Source of the DNA: Pseudomonas sp. WJP1
Lineage (GTDB): Bacteria; Pseudomonadota; Gammaproteobacteria; Pseudomonadales; Pseudomonadaceae
NCBI RefSeq assembly: GCF_028471945.1
Contig: NZ_CP110128.1
Location: 1,104,501 to 1,168,500 of the forward strand
Direction: 5' to 3'
DNA: 64,000 nt
How positions within the stretch are numbered: the first letter of the stretch is position 1; each line of letters starts with the position of its first letter. This document shows positions 9,979-19,642 of the stretch, piece after piece. Both the position numbers and the translations under genes were made by a program. Below the pieces are notes generated by a model. The model made no database searches, had not been told where the DNA came from, and saw nothing but the letters and a program-made list of their open reading frames with translations.

Positions 9979-11658
9979 TTACGCCGCTTTCGCTTCCGGC
10001 TGGCTCAGCGAGCGGTTCAGCGCGCTGAACAGGGCCTTGAAGCTGGCGGTAGTGATGTTTTCATCGATACCCACGCCGTGCACCGCACGCTCGCCATTCA
10101 CGCGCAGTTCAATGTAGGCCGCGGCCTTGGCATTGGTGCCCGCGCCGATGGCGTGTTCGTTGTAGTCCATGATTTCCACCGGGATCGGCAGGCCGGCCAC
10201 CAGTGCTTCCAGGGCGCCGTTGCCCTTGCCGCGCCAGTGCAGGTTGGTTTCGCCCTGGCCTTTGCTGGCCACTTCCACTTCGACGGCGCTGTGGCCGTTT
10301 TCTTCCTGCAGGCGATGGCTGACCAGCGCGTACGGGGTATTGGCCTGCAAGTACTCGCTGTGCAGCAGCGCGTGGATTTGCTGGGCGGTCATTTCCAGGC
10401 CCAGGCGATCGGTTTCACGCTGCACGACCTGGCTGAACTCGATCTGCATGCGACGCGGCAAGCTGATGCCGTATTCCTGTTCCAGCAGGTAGGCGATGCC
10501 GCCCTTGCCCGACTGGCTGTTGACGCGGATGACCGCCTCGTAGCTGCGGCCGATGTCGGCCGGGTCGATCGGCAGGTAAGGCACTTCCCACAGGGCATCG
10601 GATTTCTGCTGGGCGAAGCCCTTGCGGATCGCGTCCTGGTGCGAGCCGGAGAATGCGGTGTGCACCAGGTCGCCAACGTACGGGTGACGCGGGTGAACCT
10701 GGATCTGGTTGCACTCTTCGACGACTTTGCGCACGCCGTCGATGTCGGAGAAGTCCAGCTCAGGGTTCAAGCCCTGGGTGTACATGTTCAGGGCCACGGT
10801 CACCAGGTCGACGTTGCCAGTGCGCTCGCCGTTGCCGAACAGGCAGCCTTCGACGCGGTCGGCGCCAGCCATCAGGCCCAGCTCAGTGGCGGCAACACCC
10901 GTGCCACGGTCGTTGTGGGTGTGCAGGCTGATGATCACGCTGTCACGACGGTTGATGTGACGGCCAAACCATTCGATCTGGTCGGCATAGATGTTCGGGG
11001 TCGCGCATTCGACGGTGGCCGGCAGGTTGAGGATGATCTTGCGCTCGGGCGTCGGGTTCCAGACTTCGATCACCGCGTCGCAGACTTCCTTGGCGAACTC
11101 CAGTTCGGTGGCGCTGAAGGTTTCCGGGGAGTACTGGAAGGTCCACTCGGTTTCCGGCTGCTGGGCGGCATATTTGACGAACAGCTTGGCCGCGTTTACG
11201 GCGATTTCCTTGACCCCTTCCAGGTCCTGGTTGAAGACAATGCGGCGGAAAGAAGGAGACGTGGCGTTGTACAGGTGAACGATGGCTTTTTTCGCGCCAC
11301 GCAGGGATTCGAAAGTACGCGCGATCAAATCTTCACGTGCCTGGGTCAATACCTGGATGGTGGTGTCGTCCGGGATATGACCGTCTTCGATCAGGGTGCG
11401 TACGAAGTCGAAATCGGTCTGCGAGGCGGACGGGAACGACGCTTCGATTTCCTTCACGCCGACCTGCACCAGGGTTTTCCAGAAGCGCAGCTTCTTGACG
11501 GCGTCCATCGGTTCGATCAGCGACTGGTTGCCATCACGCAGATCGGAGCTGCACCAGATTGGCGCTGCAGTGATGGTCTTCGACGGCCAGGTGCGGTCCG
11601 GGAGATCGATGGTCGGGAACGCGCGGTATTTCGAAGACGGGTCTTTGAGCATGCTCAT
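9979..11658 (-). CDS. leuA: 2-isopropylmalate synthase
   Basis: 559 residues, the long LeuA form. The catalytic HMGL-like barrel begins in [19 protein letters not shown], with the metal ligands in HTHNDRG, and a C-terminal leucine-sensing regulatory domain follows (about 430-555). It condenses acetyl-CoA with 2-oxoisovalerate, the committed step of leucine synthesis. AAGGA precedes the ATG. The gene is alone here; its long upstream region holds a possible leader peptide and paired segments (see 11690-11827). Confidence 0.97.
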   Translation of the reverse strand: MSMLKDPSSKYRAFPTIDLPDRTWPSKTITAAPIWCSSDLRDGNQSLIEPMDAVKKLRFWKTLVQVGVKEIEASFPSASQTDFDFVRTLIEDGHIPDDTTIQVLTQAREDLIARTFESLRGAKKAIVHLYNATSPSFRRIVFNQDLEGVKEIAVNAAKLFVKYAAQQPETEWTFQYSPETFSATELEFAKEVCDAVIEVWNPTPERKIILNLPATVECATPNIYADQIEWFGRHINRRDSVIISLHTHNDRGTGVAATELGLMAGADRVEGCLFGNGERTGNVDLVTVALNMYTQGLNPELDFSDIDGVRKVVEECNQIQVHPRHPYVGDLVHTAFSGSHQDAIRKGFAQQKSDALWEVPYLPIDPADIGRSYEAVIRVNSQSGKGGIAYLLEQEYGISLPRRMQIEFSQVVQRETDRLGLEMTAQQIHALLHSEYLQANTPYALVSHRLQEENGHSAVEVEVASKGQGETNLHWRGKGNGALEALVAGLPIPVEIMDYNEHAIGAGTNAKAAAYIELRVNGERAVHGVGIDENITTASFKALFSALNRSLSQPEAKAA

Positions 11659-11689
11659 CGGGAAATCCTTATTGTGTGGGCCGAAAAAA

Positions 11690-11763
11690 GGCGGCCTGCC
11701 GGTGGATCAAAATGTTCTTGGAGTAACGCTTGGGATGAGGCGCCGCGATTTAGCCCGGCAGTC
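11690..11763 (-). promoter_or_regulatory. Possible leuA attenuator (long-range stem plus T-tract)
   Basis: Read on the minus strand, CTGCCGG at the end of the leader ORF (complement of 11755-11761) can pair with CCGGCAG (complement of 11696-11702). The second arm is followed by GCCGCC and six T's, then the leuA ribosome binding site about 20 bases on. A stem next to a T-tract between leader ORF and gene suits transcription attenuation. The stem is only 7 bp with a long loop, so this is a proposal. Confidence 0.4.
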
Positions 11764-11827
11764 GTGCGCTGACAAGGCACAAACTGCGGTGCTGACGAAG
11801 CTGAATGAGGGTGTGAGAGGTTTTCAT
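11750..11827 (-). CDS. Possible 25-residue leuA leader peptide
   Basis: On the minus strand, ATG at 11827 is preceded by GAAGG and opens a 25-codon frame, MKTSHTLIQLRQHRSLCLVS followed by ARLPG and TAA, ending 92 bases before the leuA start. Five of 25 codons are leucine (CTC, CTT, TTG, CTT, CTG), but they are not consecutive as in classic leu leaders. Position and paired downstream sequence suggest a regulatory leader; I do not recognise it with certainty. Confidence 0.5.
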   Translation of the reverse strand: MKTSHTLIQLRQHRSLCLVSARLPG

Positions 11828-12052
11828 GCCTTCAACCCTAACCGCGGGGGGGAAGGATGGCAAGCAGTCGAAAAAAATTGAGAGGAATCCTCTTTAGGCC
11901 GTATTTATCGAGATTTTATTGCTCTGCATAAGTCCGATCTTCAGGATGTTTGCGCAAGGTTTGAGCGATGCGCAATCGACGGATTGAGCGACCGCGTCCG
12001 TGCAGCGGGGCTATTCTTCTTTAAAGCCTCGATGGGCAAGCGGGAGTCGGCG
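11828..12052. other. Intergenic region between divergent leuA and a hypothetical gene
   Basis: The leuA leader transcript must start here on the minus strand and the hypothetical gene at 12053 on the plus strand. The stretch is locally AT-rich around 11868-11930 and holds the small perfect inverted repeat AGAGGA-A-TCCTCT near 11881-11893, but I cannot assign a convincing -35/-10 pair. Confidence 0.4.
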
Positions 12053-12409
12053 ATGAACGAGTCCGATTGGAAACAGTATTGCGTATTGCGTCCGGTGGCC
12101 CATGAGCGGATGTGCACCCGGATCATGACCGACGTCGAAAAGATCGTGTTGGACAAGAGTATTGCGCCCTACGAGCGGATCGATGCCAGCGAGGAATTGC
12201 TGAAAGCCGGGCAAAAAGAGCTGTATTGGGCGTTTGGCGTGTTCAGGTTTTCACGCCATGAAGCGCGTTCGCATTTGCTTGGGTTGTGTGCGCGCGAGTT
12301 GATCACGGCGGAGGAGTTGAGCTGGTTTTCAGCGGAGACCCAGGAGTGGGTCAGGCATTGCCTGGCGGACCGGGAAGTCCATGGGATCGAAGATCTGGAG
12401 GCGGAATAG
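12053..12409 (+). CDS. Hypothetical protein
   Basis: 118 residues from ATG 12053 (MNESDWKQYCVLRPVAHERM). The frame is open from 11984 but the upstream part is non-coding in character. No signal peptide or membrane segment; the sequence is mixed, likely helical, with several Cys and Trp and an acidic tail. I recognise no domain. It stands alone between leuA and an M23 peptidase gene and may be a Pseudomonas-specific conserved protein. Confidence 0.65.
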   Translation: MNESDWKQYCVLRPVAHERMCTRIMTDVEKIVLDKSIAPYERIDASEELLKAGQKELYWAFGVFRFSRHEARSHLLGLCARELITAEELSWFSAETQEWVRHCLADREVHGIEDLEAE

Positions 12410-12427
12410 GCGGTGTCAGTGACGCCG

Positions 12428-12521
12428 CCTTCGCAGGCAAGCCCGCTCCCACAGTGACCGAGGTGAACATGAATTTTGTGTGCACCGCCAATCCCTGTAG
12501 GAGCGGGCTTGCCCGCGAAGG
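12428..12521. repeat. REPIN-like inverted pair (GC-rich variant)
   Basis: CCTTCGCAGGCAAGCCCGCT at left mirrors AGCGGGCTTGCCCGCGAAGG at right, with CTCCCACAG and CTGTAGGAG at the inner edges. The core (GGCAAGCCCGC) differs from the commoner GAGCAGGCTCGC type, so two REP subclasses coexist here. Confidence 0.85.
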
Positions 12522-12543
12522 GGCCACCAGCTTCACCGAACAA

Positions 12544-13365
12544 CTATGGCTGAAACGCCCCGATAAAAATCGCCGGATCCACCCGCGCATCATTCAAACT
12601 GACATTCCAGTGCATATGCGGCCCGGTCGCCCGCCCCGTCGCACCCACCTTGCCAACCACGCCACCACGCCCCAGCTGCTGCCCAACCTTCACATCGATC
12701 TTCGACATGTGGCAGAACATGCTGATGAAACCCTGCCCATGGTCGACAAACACCGTGTTGCCATTGAAGAAGTAGTTACCAATCAAGATCACCTTACCCG
12801 CGGCCGGGGTCTTGATCGGCGTACCGGCAGGCACGGCGAAATCCAGGCCTGAGTGAGGATTACGCTCTTCACCATTAAAGAACCGGCGCACACCGAACTT
12901 GCTCGACAGCGGTCCGTTCACCGGTTTGTCCAGCAGCACGTTACTCGGCGTATTCGGGCTGAAGGTGCGGTAGGCGGCGATCTGCTCGGCCAGCTCGCGT
13001 TCGATGCGCTTCAGGTTGTCCTGATCAGGATTGACCTGCTGGGTATTCTTCAGGGTGATGCGTTGTTCCGGGTATTTCTTGTTACCGACAGTGAACCCCA
13101 GGCTGCGCCCACCGCTGCTGATGGACTGGGCGCCCGGCTTGACCGTCAGCGGCACGCCGACAATCGCCAGCCAGTTGTTCTGTTCCTTGATCACCAATAC
13201 AGGCTTGCCCTGATAACTGGCTTTCGGCGCTTGCGCGGCAGCGCCCAGGTCGACCACGGCCACGCCCCCCGGCACCGGTTTGTTCAACAGGCGGGTGATG
13301 TAACTGTCGGCGTGGGCGTTGAAGGTCAGGCACAGCAACAGCAGCGGAGCTAAAAAACGCGGCAT
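12544..13365 (-). CDS. M23 family peptidoglycan DD-metalloendopeptidase
   Basis: 273 residues. A signal peptide (MPRFLAPLLLLCLTFNAHA) is followed by an N-terminal beta domain and a C-terminal LytM/M23 domain (about 165-265), with zinc ligands in HSGLDFAVPAG and in GPHMHWNV (HxH). It should cut peptidoglycan cross-links in the periplasm. The gene lies just downstream of xseA on the same strand, 3 bases after its stop, so the two probably share a transcript. Confidence 0.9.
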   Translation of the reverse strand: MPRFLAPLLLLCLTFNAHADSYITRLLNKPVPGGVAVVDLGAAAQAPKASYQGKPVLVIKEQNNWLAIVGVPLTVKPGAQSISSGGRSLGFTVGNKKYPEQRITLKNTQQVNPDQDNLKRIERELAEQIAAYRTFSPNTPSNVLLDKPVNGPLSSKFGVRRFFNGEERNPHSGLDFAVPAGTPIKTPAAGKVILIGNYFFNGNTVFVDHGQGFISMFCHMSKIDVKVGQQLGRGGVVGKVGATGRATGPHMHWNVSLNDARVDPAIFIGAFQP

Positions 13366-13368
13366 GGA

Positions 13369-14748
13369 TCAGTCCAGTAAAGAGAGGGTGACGGGCGTCA
13401 GGTGATTGTCTTCGACCCGCACCTGCAGTTCGCCTTCACCCAATTTGGCCTTCAGGCGCTGGCCGGTGTGGGTCTGAGCGGCGTTGCGGATCGCATTGCC
13501 ACGCTCGTCGAGCAAGATGCTGTAGCCACGGCCGAGGGTCGCCAGGGGGCTGACCACGTGCAGTGTTTGCATCTGGCTCTGCAGCTGCAGGCGACGGTTT
13601 TTCAGGCCCTCGCGGATGGCACGCGGCAAGCGTTCGGCGAGGCTGTCGAGACGTTGGCGCAGCATCGCCAATTGACGGCCCGGATGTTGCCCGGCCAGGC
13701 GGGTTTCCAGGCGGATCAGGCGTTCGCGACGGGTGTTGAGGCTGCGTTCGAACGCACGACGCATGCGCATATCCAGGTCATCCAGGCGTTGCGCTTGCTG
13801 GCGCAGGCGTTCGCCGGGATGGCGCAGGCGCCGAGAGATGCCTTCCAGGCGCAGCCGGTCACGCATCAGGCGATCGCGCATGCGCATCACCAGGCGCCGA
13901 TGCAGGCTTTCGACCCGGCGTACCAGGTCGCTGGAATCCGGTGCCAGCAGTTCGGCGGCGGCCGATGGTGTGGGCGCGCGGACGTCGGCGACGAAGTCAC
14001 TGATGGAGACATCGGTTTCATGGCCGACGGCGCTGACGATCGGTGTCACGCAGGCATCCACCGCGCGCGCCACGGCTTCTTCGTTGAAGCACCAGAGGTC
14101 CTCCAGCGAACCGCCCCCGCGGGCCAGGATCAACGCGTCGAAGCCGCGGGCGTCCGCCAGTTTCAATGCGCGGACTATCTGCGCGGTGGCTTCGCGGCCC
14201 TGCACGGCGGTGGGGATCAGGGTCAGTTGCACCTGCGGCGCGCGGCGGCGGAACACGCTGATGATGTCGCGGATGACCGCGCCGGTGGGCGAGCTGATGA
14301 TGCCGATGCGCTGCGGATGCGCCGGCAGCGGCACCTTGCGTTCGGCGCTGAACAGGCCTTCGGCGCTGAGTTTTTCCTTCAAGGCATCGAAAGCCAGGCG
14401 CAACGCCCCGTCACCGGCCGGCTCCACGGTATCGAGGATCAGCTGGTAATCGCCACGGCCTTCGAACAACGAGACTTTGCCGCGTACCTTGACGGCCAGG
14501 CCGTCCTTCAATGCCTGGCGCACGCGCGCGGCGTTTTGCCGAAACAGCGCGCAACGCACCTGGGCGCCGCTGTCCTTGAGGGTGAAATACACGTGGCCCG
14601 ACGCCGGCCGGGCGAGGTTGGAAATTTCGCCTTCGACCCAGATGTTGCTGAAAACGTCTTCAAGCAACACCCGCGCGCGGCCGTTGAGCTGGCTGACGGT
14701 CAGGACTTCGCGGTCCAGGCCGAGTCTTGCAAAGGGATCTTTAATCAT
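13369..14748 (-). CDS. xseA: Exodeoxyribonuclease VII large subunit
   Basis: 459 residues from ATG 14748 (MIKDPFARLGLDREVLTVSQ). An open frame continues upstream to 15003, but it runs through a REPIN and is not coding. An N-terminal OB fold (VWVEGEISNLARPASGHVYF) is followed by the nuclease domain with GRGGGSLEDLWCFNEE-type residues (here ARGGGSLEDLWCFNEE) and GHETD, then a long coiled coil. It works with XseB (not in the window) in single-strand DNA degradation. Length matches the family. Confidence 0.96.
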   Translation of the reverse strand: MIKDPFARLGLDREVLTVSQLNGRARVLLEDVFSNIWVEGEISNLARPASGHVYFTLKDSGAQVRCALFRQNAARVRQALKDGLAVKVRGKVSLFEGRGDYQLILDTVEPAGDGALRLAFDALKEKLSAEGLFSAERKVPLPAHPQRIGIISSPTGAVIRDIISVFRRRAPQVQLTLIPTAVQGREATAQIVRALKLADARGFDALILARGGGSLEDLWCFNEEAVARAVDACVTPIVSAVGHETDVSISDFVADVRAPTPSAAAELLAPDSSDLVRRVESLHRRLVMRMRDRLMRDRLRLEGISRRLRHPGERLRQQAQRLDDLDMRMRRAFERSLNTRRERLIRLETRLAGQHPGRQLAMLRQRLDSLAERLPRAIREGLKNRRLQLQSQMQTLHVVSPLATLGRGYSILLDERGNAIRNAAQTHTGQRLKAKLGEGELQVRVEDNHLTPVTLSLLD

Positions 14749-14792
14749 GGGGCGCATGATAAAGGCAATCTCCAACCGAATGCACGATCCCC

Positions 14793-14894
14793 CTGTAGGA
14801 GCGAGCCTGCTCGCGATGGACCTGAGGACGACTTGTTCATCCAGAAAATACTCGTCATCGTTAACGTCCATCGCGAGCAGGCTCGCTCCTACAG
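14793..14894. repeat. REPIN-like inverted pair
   Basis: CTGTAGGAGCGAGCCTGCTC and its mirror GAGCAGGCTCGCTCCTACAG bracket about 60 bases. It sits between the divergent start regions of xseA and the TSUP permease gene, so it lies in the 5' regulatory space of both, which is less common for REPs than 3' positions. Confidence 0.9.
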
Positions 14895-14938
14895 GGGTAG
14901 AGTCTGCTTCGCGATTCATGGATGAGTGGGGAATTAAT

Positions 14939-15700
14939 GTGTTTGAACTGTTGAGCCAATGGCCATTTGGCGCCACGGACTGGCTGGTAATCGCGCTGGG
15001 CATCGCCCTGGCCTACATCGTGTTCGGCATTGCCGGTTTCGGCACGGCGCTGGTGGCCGGGCCGATCCTGATCCTGTTCATGCCGCTGTCGAAGATCGTG
15101 CCGTTGCTGGTGTTGCTGGATTTTGTCGCGGCCTTCGGCAATCTGTTGCCCTCGCGGCGTGATGTCGCCAAGCCTGAGCTGCTGCGATTACTGCCCTGCA
15201 TGGCCGTGGGGTGCACGCTGGGCGTGATCTTCCTGTTGAACCTCAAGTCCGATCTGTTGCTGCTGTTGATGGGGCTGTTCATCAGTGCCTATGCCGTCTA
15301 CAGCCTGTGGATCAAAACCCGTCCGACGCAGTTGTCTGCCGCCTGGGCACTGCCGATGGGCACCGTGGGCGGGATGTTCGGGGCGTTGTTTGGCAGTGGT
15401 GGTTTCCTCTATGCGATCTATTTGAATAGCCGCTTGCCCAAGGAGGCGGCTCGCGCGACCCAGAGTGCGCTGATCAGTTGCAGCACGGTGGTGCGCCTGA
15501 GCCTGTTCATTGTCGCGGGTGTCTATGCCGAGCTACCCTTGTTGGTGCTGGCGTTGTGTTTGCTGCCGGCCATGGCACTAGGCCTGTGGATCGGGCGACG
15601 GCTGACCATGAAATTGTCCCGCGAGGCGTTCGTTCGGCTGGTGACCTGGCTGGTCCTGGCCAGCGGTATCGCCTTGATCGGGCGTTACTTGAGTACTTGA
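14939..15700 (+). CDS. TSUP family sulfite/anion exporter-type permease
   Basis: 253 residues from GTG 14939, chosen because GTGGGGA lies 7 bases upstream; ATG 14918 is an in-frame alternative adding seven residues. About eight hydrophobic segments and the GIAGFGTALVAGP motif identify the TauE/SafE (TSUP, DUF81) family of inner membrane transporters. Members carry sulfite, sulfoacetate or other anions; the substrate cannot be told from sequence and no metabolic neighbour helps. Confidence 0.85.
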   Translation: MFELLSQWPFGATDWLVIALGIALAYIVFGIAGFGTALVAGPILILFMPLSKIVPLLVLLDFVAAFGNLLPSRRDVAKPELLRLLPCMAVGCTLGVIFLLNLKSDLLLLLMGLFISAYAVYSLWIKTRPTQLSAAWALPMGTVGGMFGALFGSGGFLYAIYLNSRLPKEAARATQSALISCSTVVRLSLFIVAGVYAELPLLVLALCLLPAMALGLWIGRRLTMKLSREAFVRLVTWLVLASGIALIGRYLST

Positions 15701-15761
15701 CCTCTGAAGCCTTGGGCTTAAGCTGCCGGGCTTCTTTCAAAGCGTTACAGCAGGCCGCCCC

Positions 15762-16310
15762 ATGAATTCCCAAAGCATCATTGTCCCGAAAATCTCCACG
15801 CTGCCGGTGCATGAGCCACGGGCCCGGGCGATCGTGCGTTGGCTGGTGCGCAAGAACATCATCAACGAAGAGCTGACCACCTGTGGCCGCACCGGCAATC
15901 GCATGGGCCACGCCATCGCCGACGGTGCCAGGGCCGTGGTCCTGCATCCGCAAGCCTTGCCGTTCGGCGAGCCGGTCAATGGCCTGGAGATCGTCACCAA
16001 GCGCTGCATCTATACGCCGGCCAAGGGGTTTCTTGGCGAGGCCGGTTGCGCCGAGTGCCGCAAAGAAATCGGCGAAGCGCTGTTTGAAAGCCTCGAAGAC
16101 TGGATGCCCGGGCGCACCGACAACTTCACCTGCCCCGAATGCGGGCATGAAGACGACATCAACGGCTTTCTGTTCCTGCAGGAGTGCGGTTTTTCCAACC
16201 TGGGGTTCATTTTCAACAATTGGGCAGAGGCGGGGTTCAAGCAGAGCTTTCTCGATGAATTTGCCGATTGGCTGGATCAACCCGTTAGTTGGGTGAAAGT
16301 AGAGCTTTAG
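15762..16310 (+). CDS. Conserved hypothetical protein with a zinc-ribbon-like cysteine pattern
   Basis: 182 residues. Two CxxC pairs (Cys96/Cys99 in CAEC, Cys124/Cys127 in CPEC) are spaced like a zinc ribbon, with further Cys at 41, 82 and 142. No Walker motifs, signal peptide or membrane segments are present. Related Pseudomonas proteins have been labelled sugar ABC transporter ATPase, which the sequence does not support. It ends in a Trp/Phe-rich region. Function unknown. Confidence 0.8.
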   Translation: MNSQSIIVPKISTLPVHEPRARAIVRWLVRKNIINEELTTCGRTGNRMGHAIADGARAVVLHPQALPFGEPVNGLEIVTKRCIYTPAKGFLGEAGCAECRKEIGEALFESLEDWMPGRTDNFTCPECGHEDDINGFLFLQECGFSNLGFIFNNWAEAGFKQSFLDEFADWLDQPVSWVKVEL

Positions 16311-16347
16311 GTAGAAAACCCCCCGTCGATCACCGCATCGATAATAG

Positions 16348-17895
<1,548 letters not shown>

Positions 17896-17916
17896 GCCTT
17901 CAAGTAAAAAGTTAAG

Positions 17917-17948
17917 CAACCGGGGCTGTATTATTCAGCCCCGAGTTG
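17917..17948 (+). terminator. Terminator-like hairpin between guaB and guaA
   Basis: CGGGGCTG (17921-17928) pairs with CAGCCCCG (17936-17943) around TATTATT, extended by CAAC/GTTG with one bulged A. Only a short interrupted T stretch (TTTCTG) follows, so it may be a partial terminator or a processing site inside the operon. Confidence 0.6.
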
Positions 17949-17994
17949 TTTCTGAATCACGACTGTTTCTGAATGACTTAGACGAGACTGAATC

Positions 17995-19572
17995 ATGGCC
18001 CTCGATATTCACGCCCACCGCATCCTGATCCTCGACTTCGGTTCCCAGTACACCCAGCTGATCGCCCGCCGCGTGCGTGAAATCGGCGTGTACTGCGAAC
18101 TGCACCCGTTCGACATGGATGACGAAGCGATTCGCGAATTCGCGCCAAAAGGGATCATCCTCGCCGGCGGCCCCGAGTCCGTACACGTCGCCGACAGCCC
18201 TCGCGCACCGCAAGCGGTGTGGGACCTGGGCGTGCCGGTCTTCGGTATCTGCTACGGCATGCAGACCATGGCCGAGCAACTGGGCGGCAAGGTTGAAGGT
18301 TCCGAACTGCGTGAGTTCGGTTACGCCCGTGTCGACGTGGTTGGCAAGAGCCGCCTGCTCGACGGCATCGAAGACCACATCGACGCCGACGGCCTGTTCG
18401 GCCTCGACGTGTGGATGAGCCACGGTGACAAGGTCACCCGCATGCCGGAAGACTTCCACATCCTGGCCAGCACCCCGAGCTGCCCGATCGCTGGCATGTT
18501 CAGCGACGAGCGTCGCTACTACGGCGTGCAGTTCCACCCGGAAGTGACCCACACCAAGCAGGGCGGTCGCATCCTGTCGCGCTTCATCCTCGACATCTGC
18601 GAGTGCGAAGCGCTGTGGACCCCGTCGAAGATCGCTGAAGACGCCATCGCCCAGGTTCGCGCCCAGGTCGGCACCGACAACGTACTGCTCGGCCTGTCCG
18701 GCGGTGTTGACTCCTCCGTGGTTGCCGCGCTGCTGCACAAGGCTATCGGCGACCAGCTGACCTGCGTCTTCGTCGACAACGGCCTGCTGCGCCTGCACGA
18801 AGGCGAGCAAGTGATGGCCATGTTCGCCGAGAACATGGGCGTCAAGGTGATCCGCGCCAACGCCGAGGACCAGTTCCTCGACAACCTGGCCGGCGAGTCC
18901 GACCCTGAGAAGAAGCGCAAGATCATCGGCCGTACCTTCATCGACGTGTTCGATGCCCAGTCCAACAAACTGGAAAACATCAAGTACCTGGCCCAGGGCA
19001 CCATCTACCCGGACGTGATCGAGTCGGCTGGCGCGAAAAGCGGCAAGGCCCACGTGATCAAGTCGCACCACAACGTGGGCGGCCTGCCGGAAGAGATGAA
19101 CCTCAAGCTGGTTGAACCGTTGCGTGAGCTGTTCAAGGACGAAGTCCGTCGTCTTGGCCTGGAACTGGGCCTGCCGTACGACATGGTCTACCGTCACCCG
19201 TTCCCGGGCCCGGGCCTGGGCGTGCGCATCCTGGGTGAAGTGAAGAAGGAATACGCCGACTTGCTGCGTCGCGCCGACCACATCTTCATCGAAGAGCTGC
19301 GCAAGGCCGACTGGTACCACAAGGTCAGCCAGGCGTTCGTGGTGTTCCAGCCGGTGAAATCGGTTGGCGTGGTTGGCGATGGCCGTCGTTACGCCTGGGT
19401 CGTGGCCCTGCGTGCCGTGGAAACCATCGACTTCATGACCGCGCGTTGGGCTCACCTGCCTTACGAACTGCTGGAAACTGTCAGCGGCCGCATCATCAAT
19501 GAAATCGAAGGCATCTCCCGCGTCACCTACGACGTGTCGAGCAAGCCGCCAGCGACGATCGAGTGGGAGTGA
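17995..19572 (+). CDS. guaA: GMP synthase (glutamine-hydrolysing)
   Basis: 525 residues. An N-terminal class I glutamine amidotransferase domain ([16 protein letters not shown]; catalytic Cys in GICYGMQ; His/Glu in FHPEVTHT) is followed by the ATP-pyrophosphatase domain ([10 protein letters not shown]) and the C-terminal dimerisation domain ending in PATIEWE. It aminates XMP to GMP. Together with guaB it forms the guanine branch from IMP. Confidence 0.98.
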   Translation: MALDIHAHRILILDFGSQYTQLIARRVREIGVYCELHPFDMDDEAIREFAPKGIILAGGPESVHVADSPRAPQAVWDLGVPVFGICYGMQTMAEQLGGKVEGSELREFGYARVDVVGKSRLLDGIEDHIDADGLFGLDVWMSHGDKVTRMPEDFHILASTPSCPIAGMFSDERRYYGVQFHPEVTHTKQGGRILSRFILDICECEALWTPSKIAEDAIAQVRAQVGTDNVLLGLSGGVDSSVVAALLHKAIGDQLTCVFVDNGLLRLHEGEQVMAMFAENMGVKVIRANAEDQFLDNLAGESDPEKKRKIIGRTFIDVFDAQSNKLENIKYLAQGTIYPDVIESAGAKSGKAHVIKSHHNVGGLPEEMNLKLVEPLRELFKDEVRRLGLELGLPYDMVYRHPFPGPGLGVRILGEVKKEYADLLRRADHIFIEELRKADWYHKVSQAFVVFQPVKSVGVVGDGRRYAWVVALRAVETIDFMTARWAHLPYELLETVSGRIINEIEGISRVTYDVSSKPPATIEWE

Positions 19573-19604
19573 TCCCGGTCTGACTGATCGCCTGTAATAC
19601 CTCA

Positions 19605-19637
19605 AGGGCCCCGTGAATGCGAATTCACGGGGCCTTT
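19605..19637. terminator. Bidirectional intrinsic terminator after guaA
   Basis: GGCCCCGTGAAT (19607-19618) pairs with ATTCACGGGGCC (19623-19634) around GCGA, with AA on the left and TTT on the right. It separates guaA from the convergent toxin gene. Confidence 0.9.
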
Positions 19638-19642
19638 GCGTT

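Noticed and set aside
9961..11772. Plus-strand open frame of 603 codons opposite leuA
   Set aside because: It mirrors the well-recognised leuA frame, shows no domain, and is typical of antisense shadows in GC-rich genes.
17935..19605. Minus-strand open frame of 556 codons opposite guaA
   Set aside because: Shadow of guaA; no start signal and no recognisable domain.
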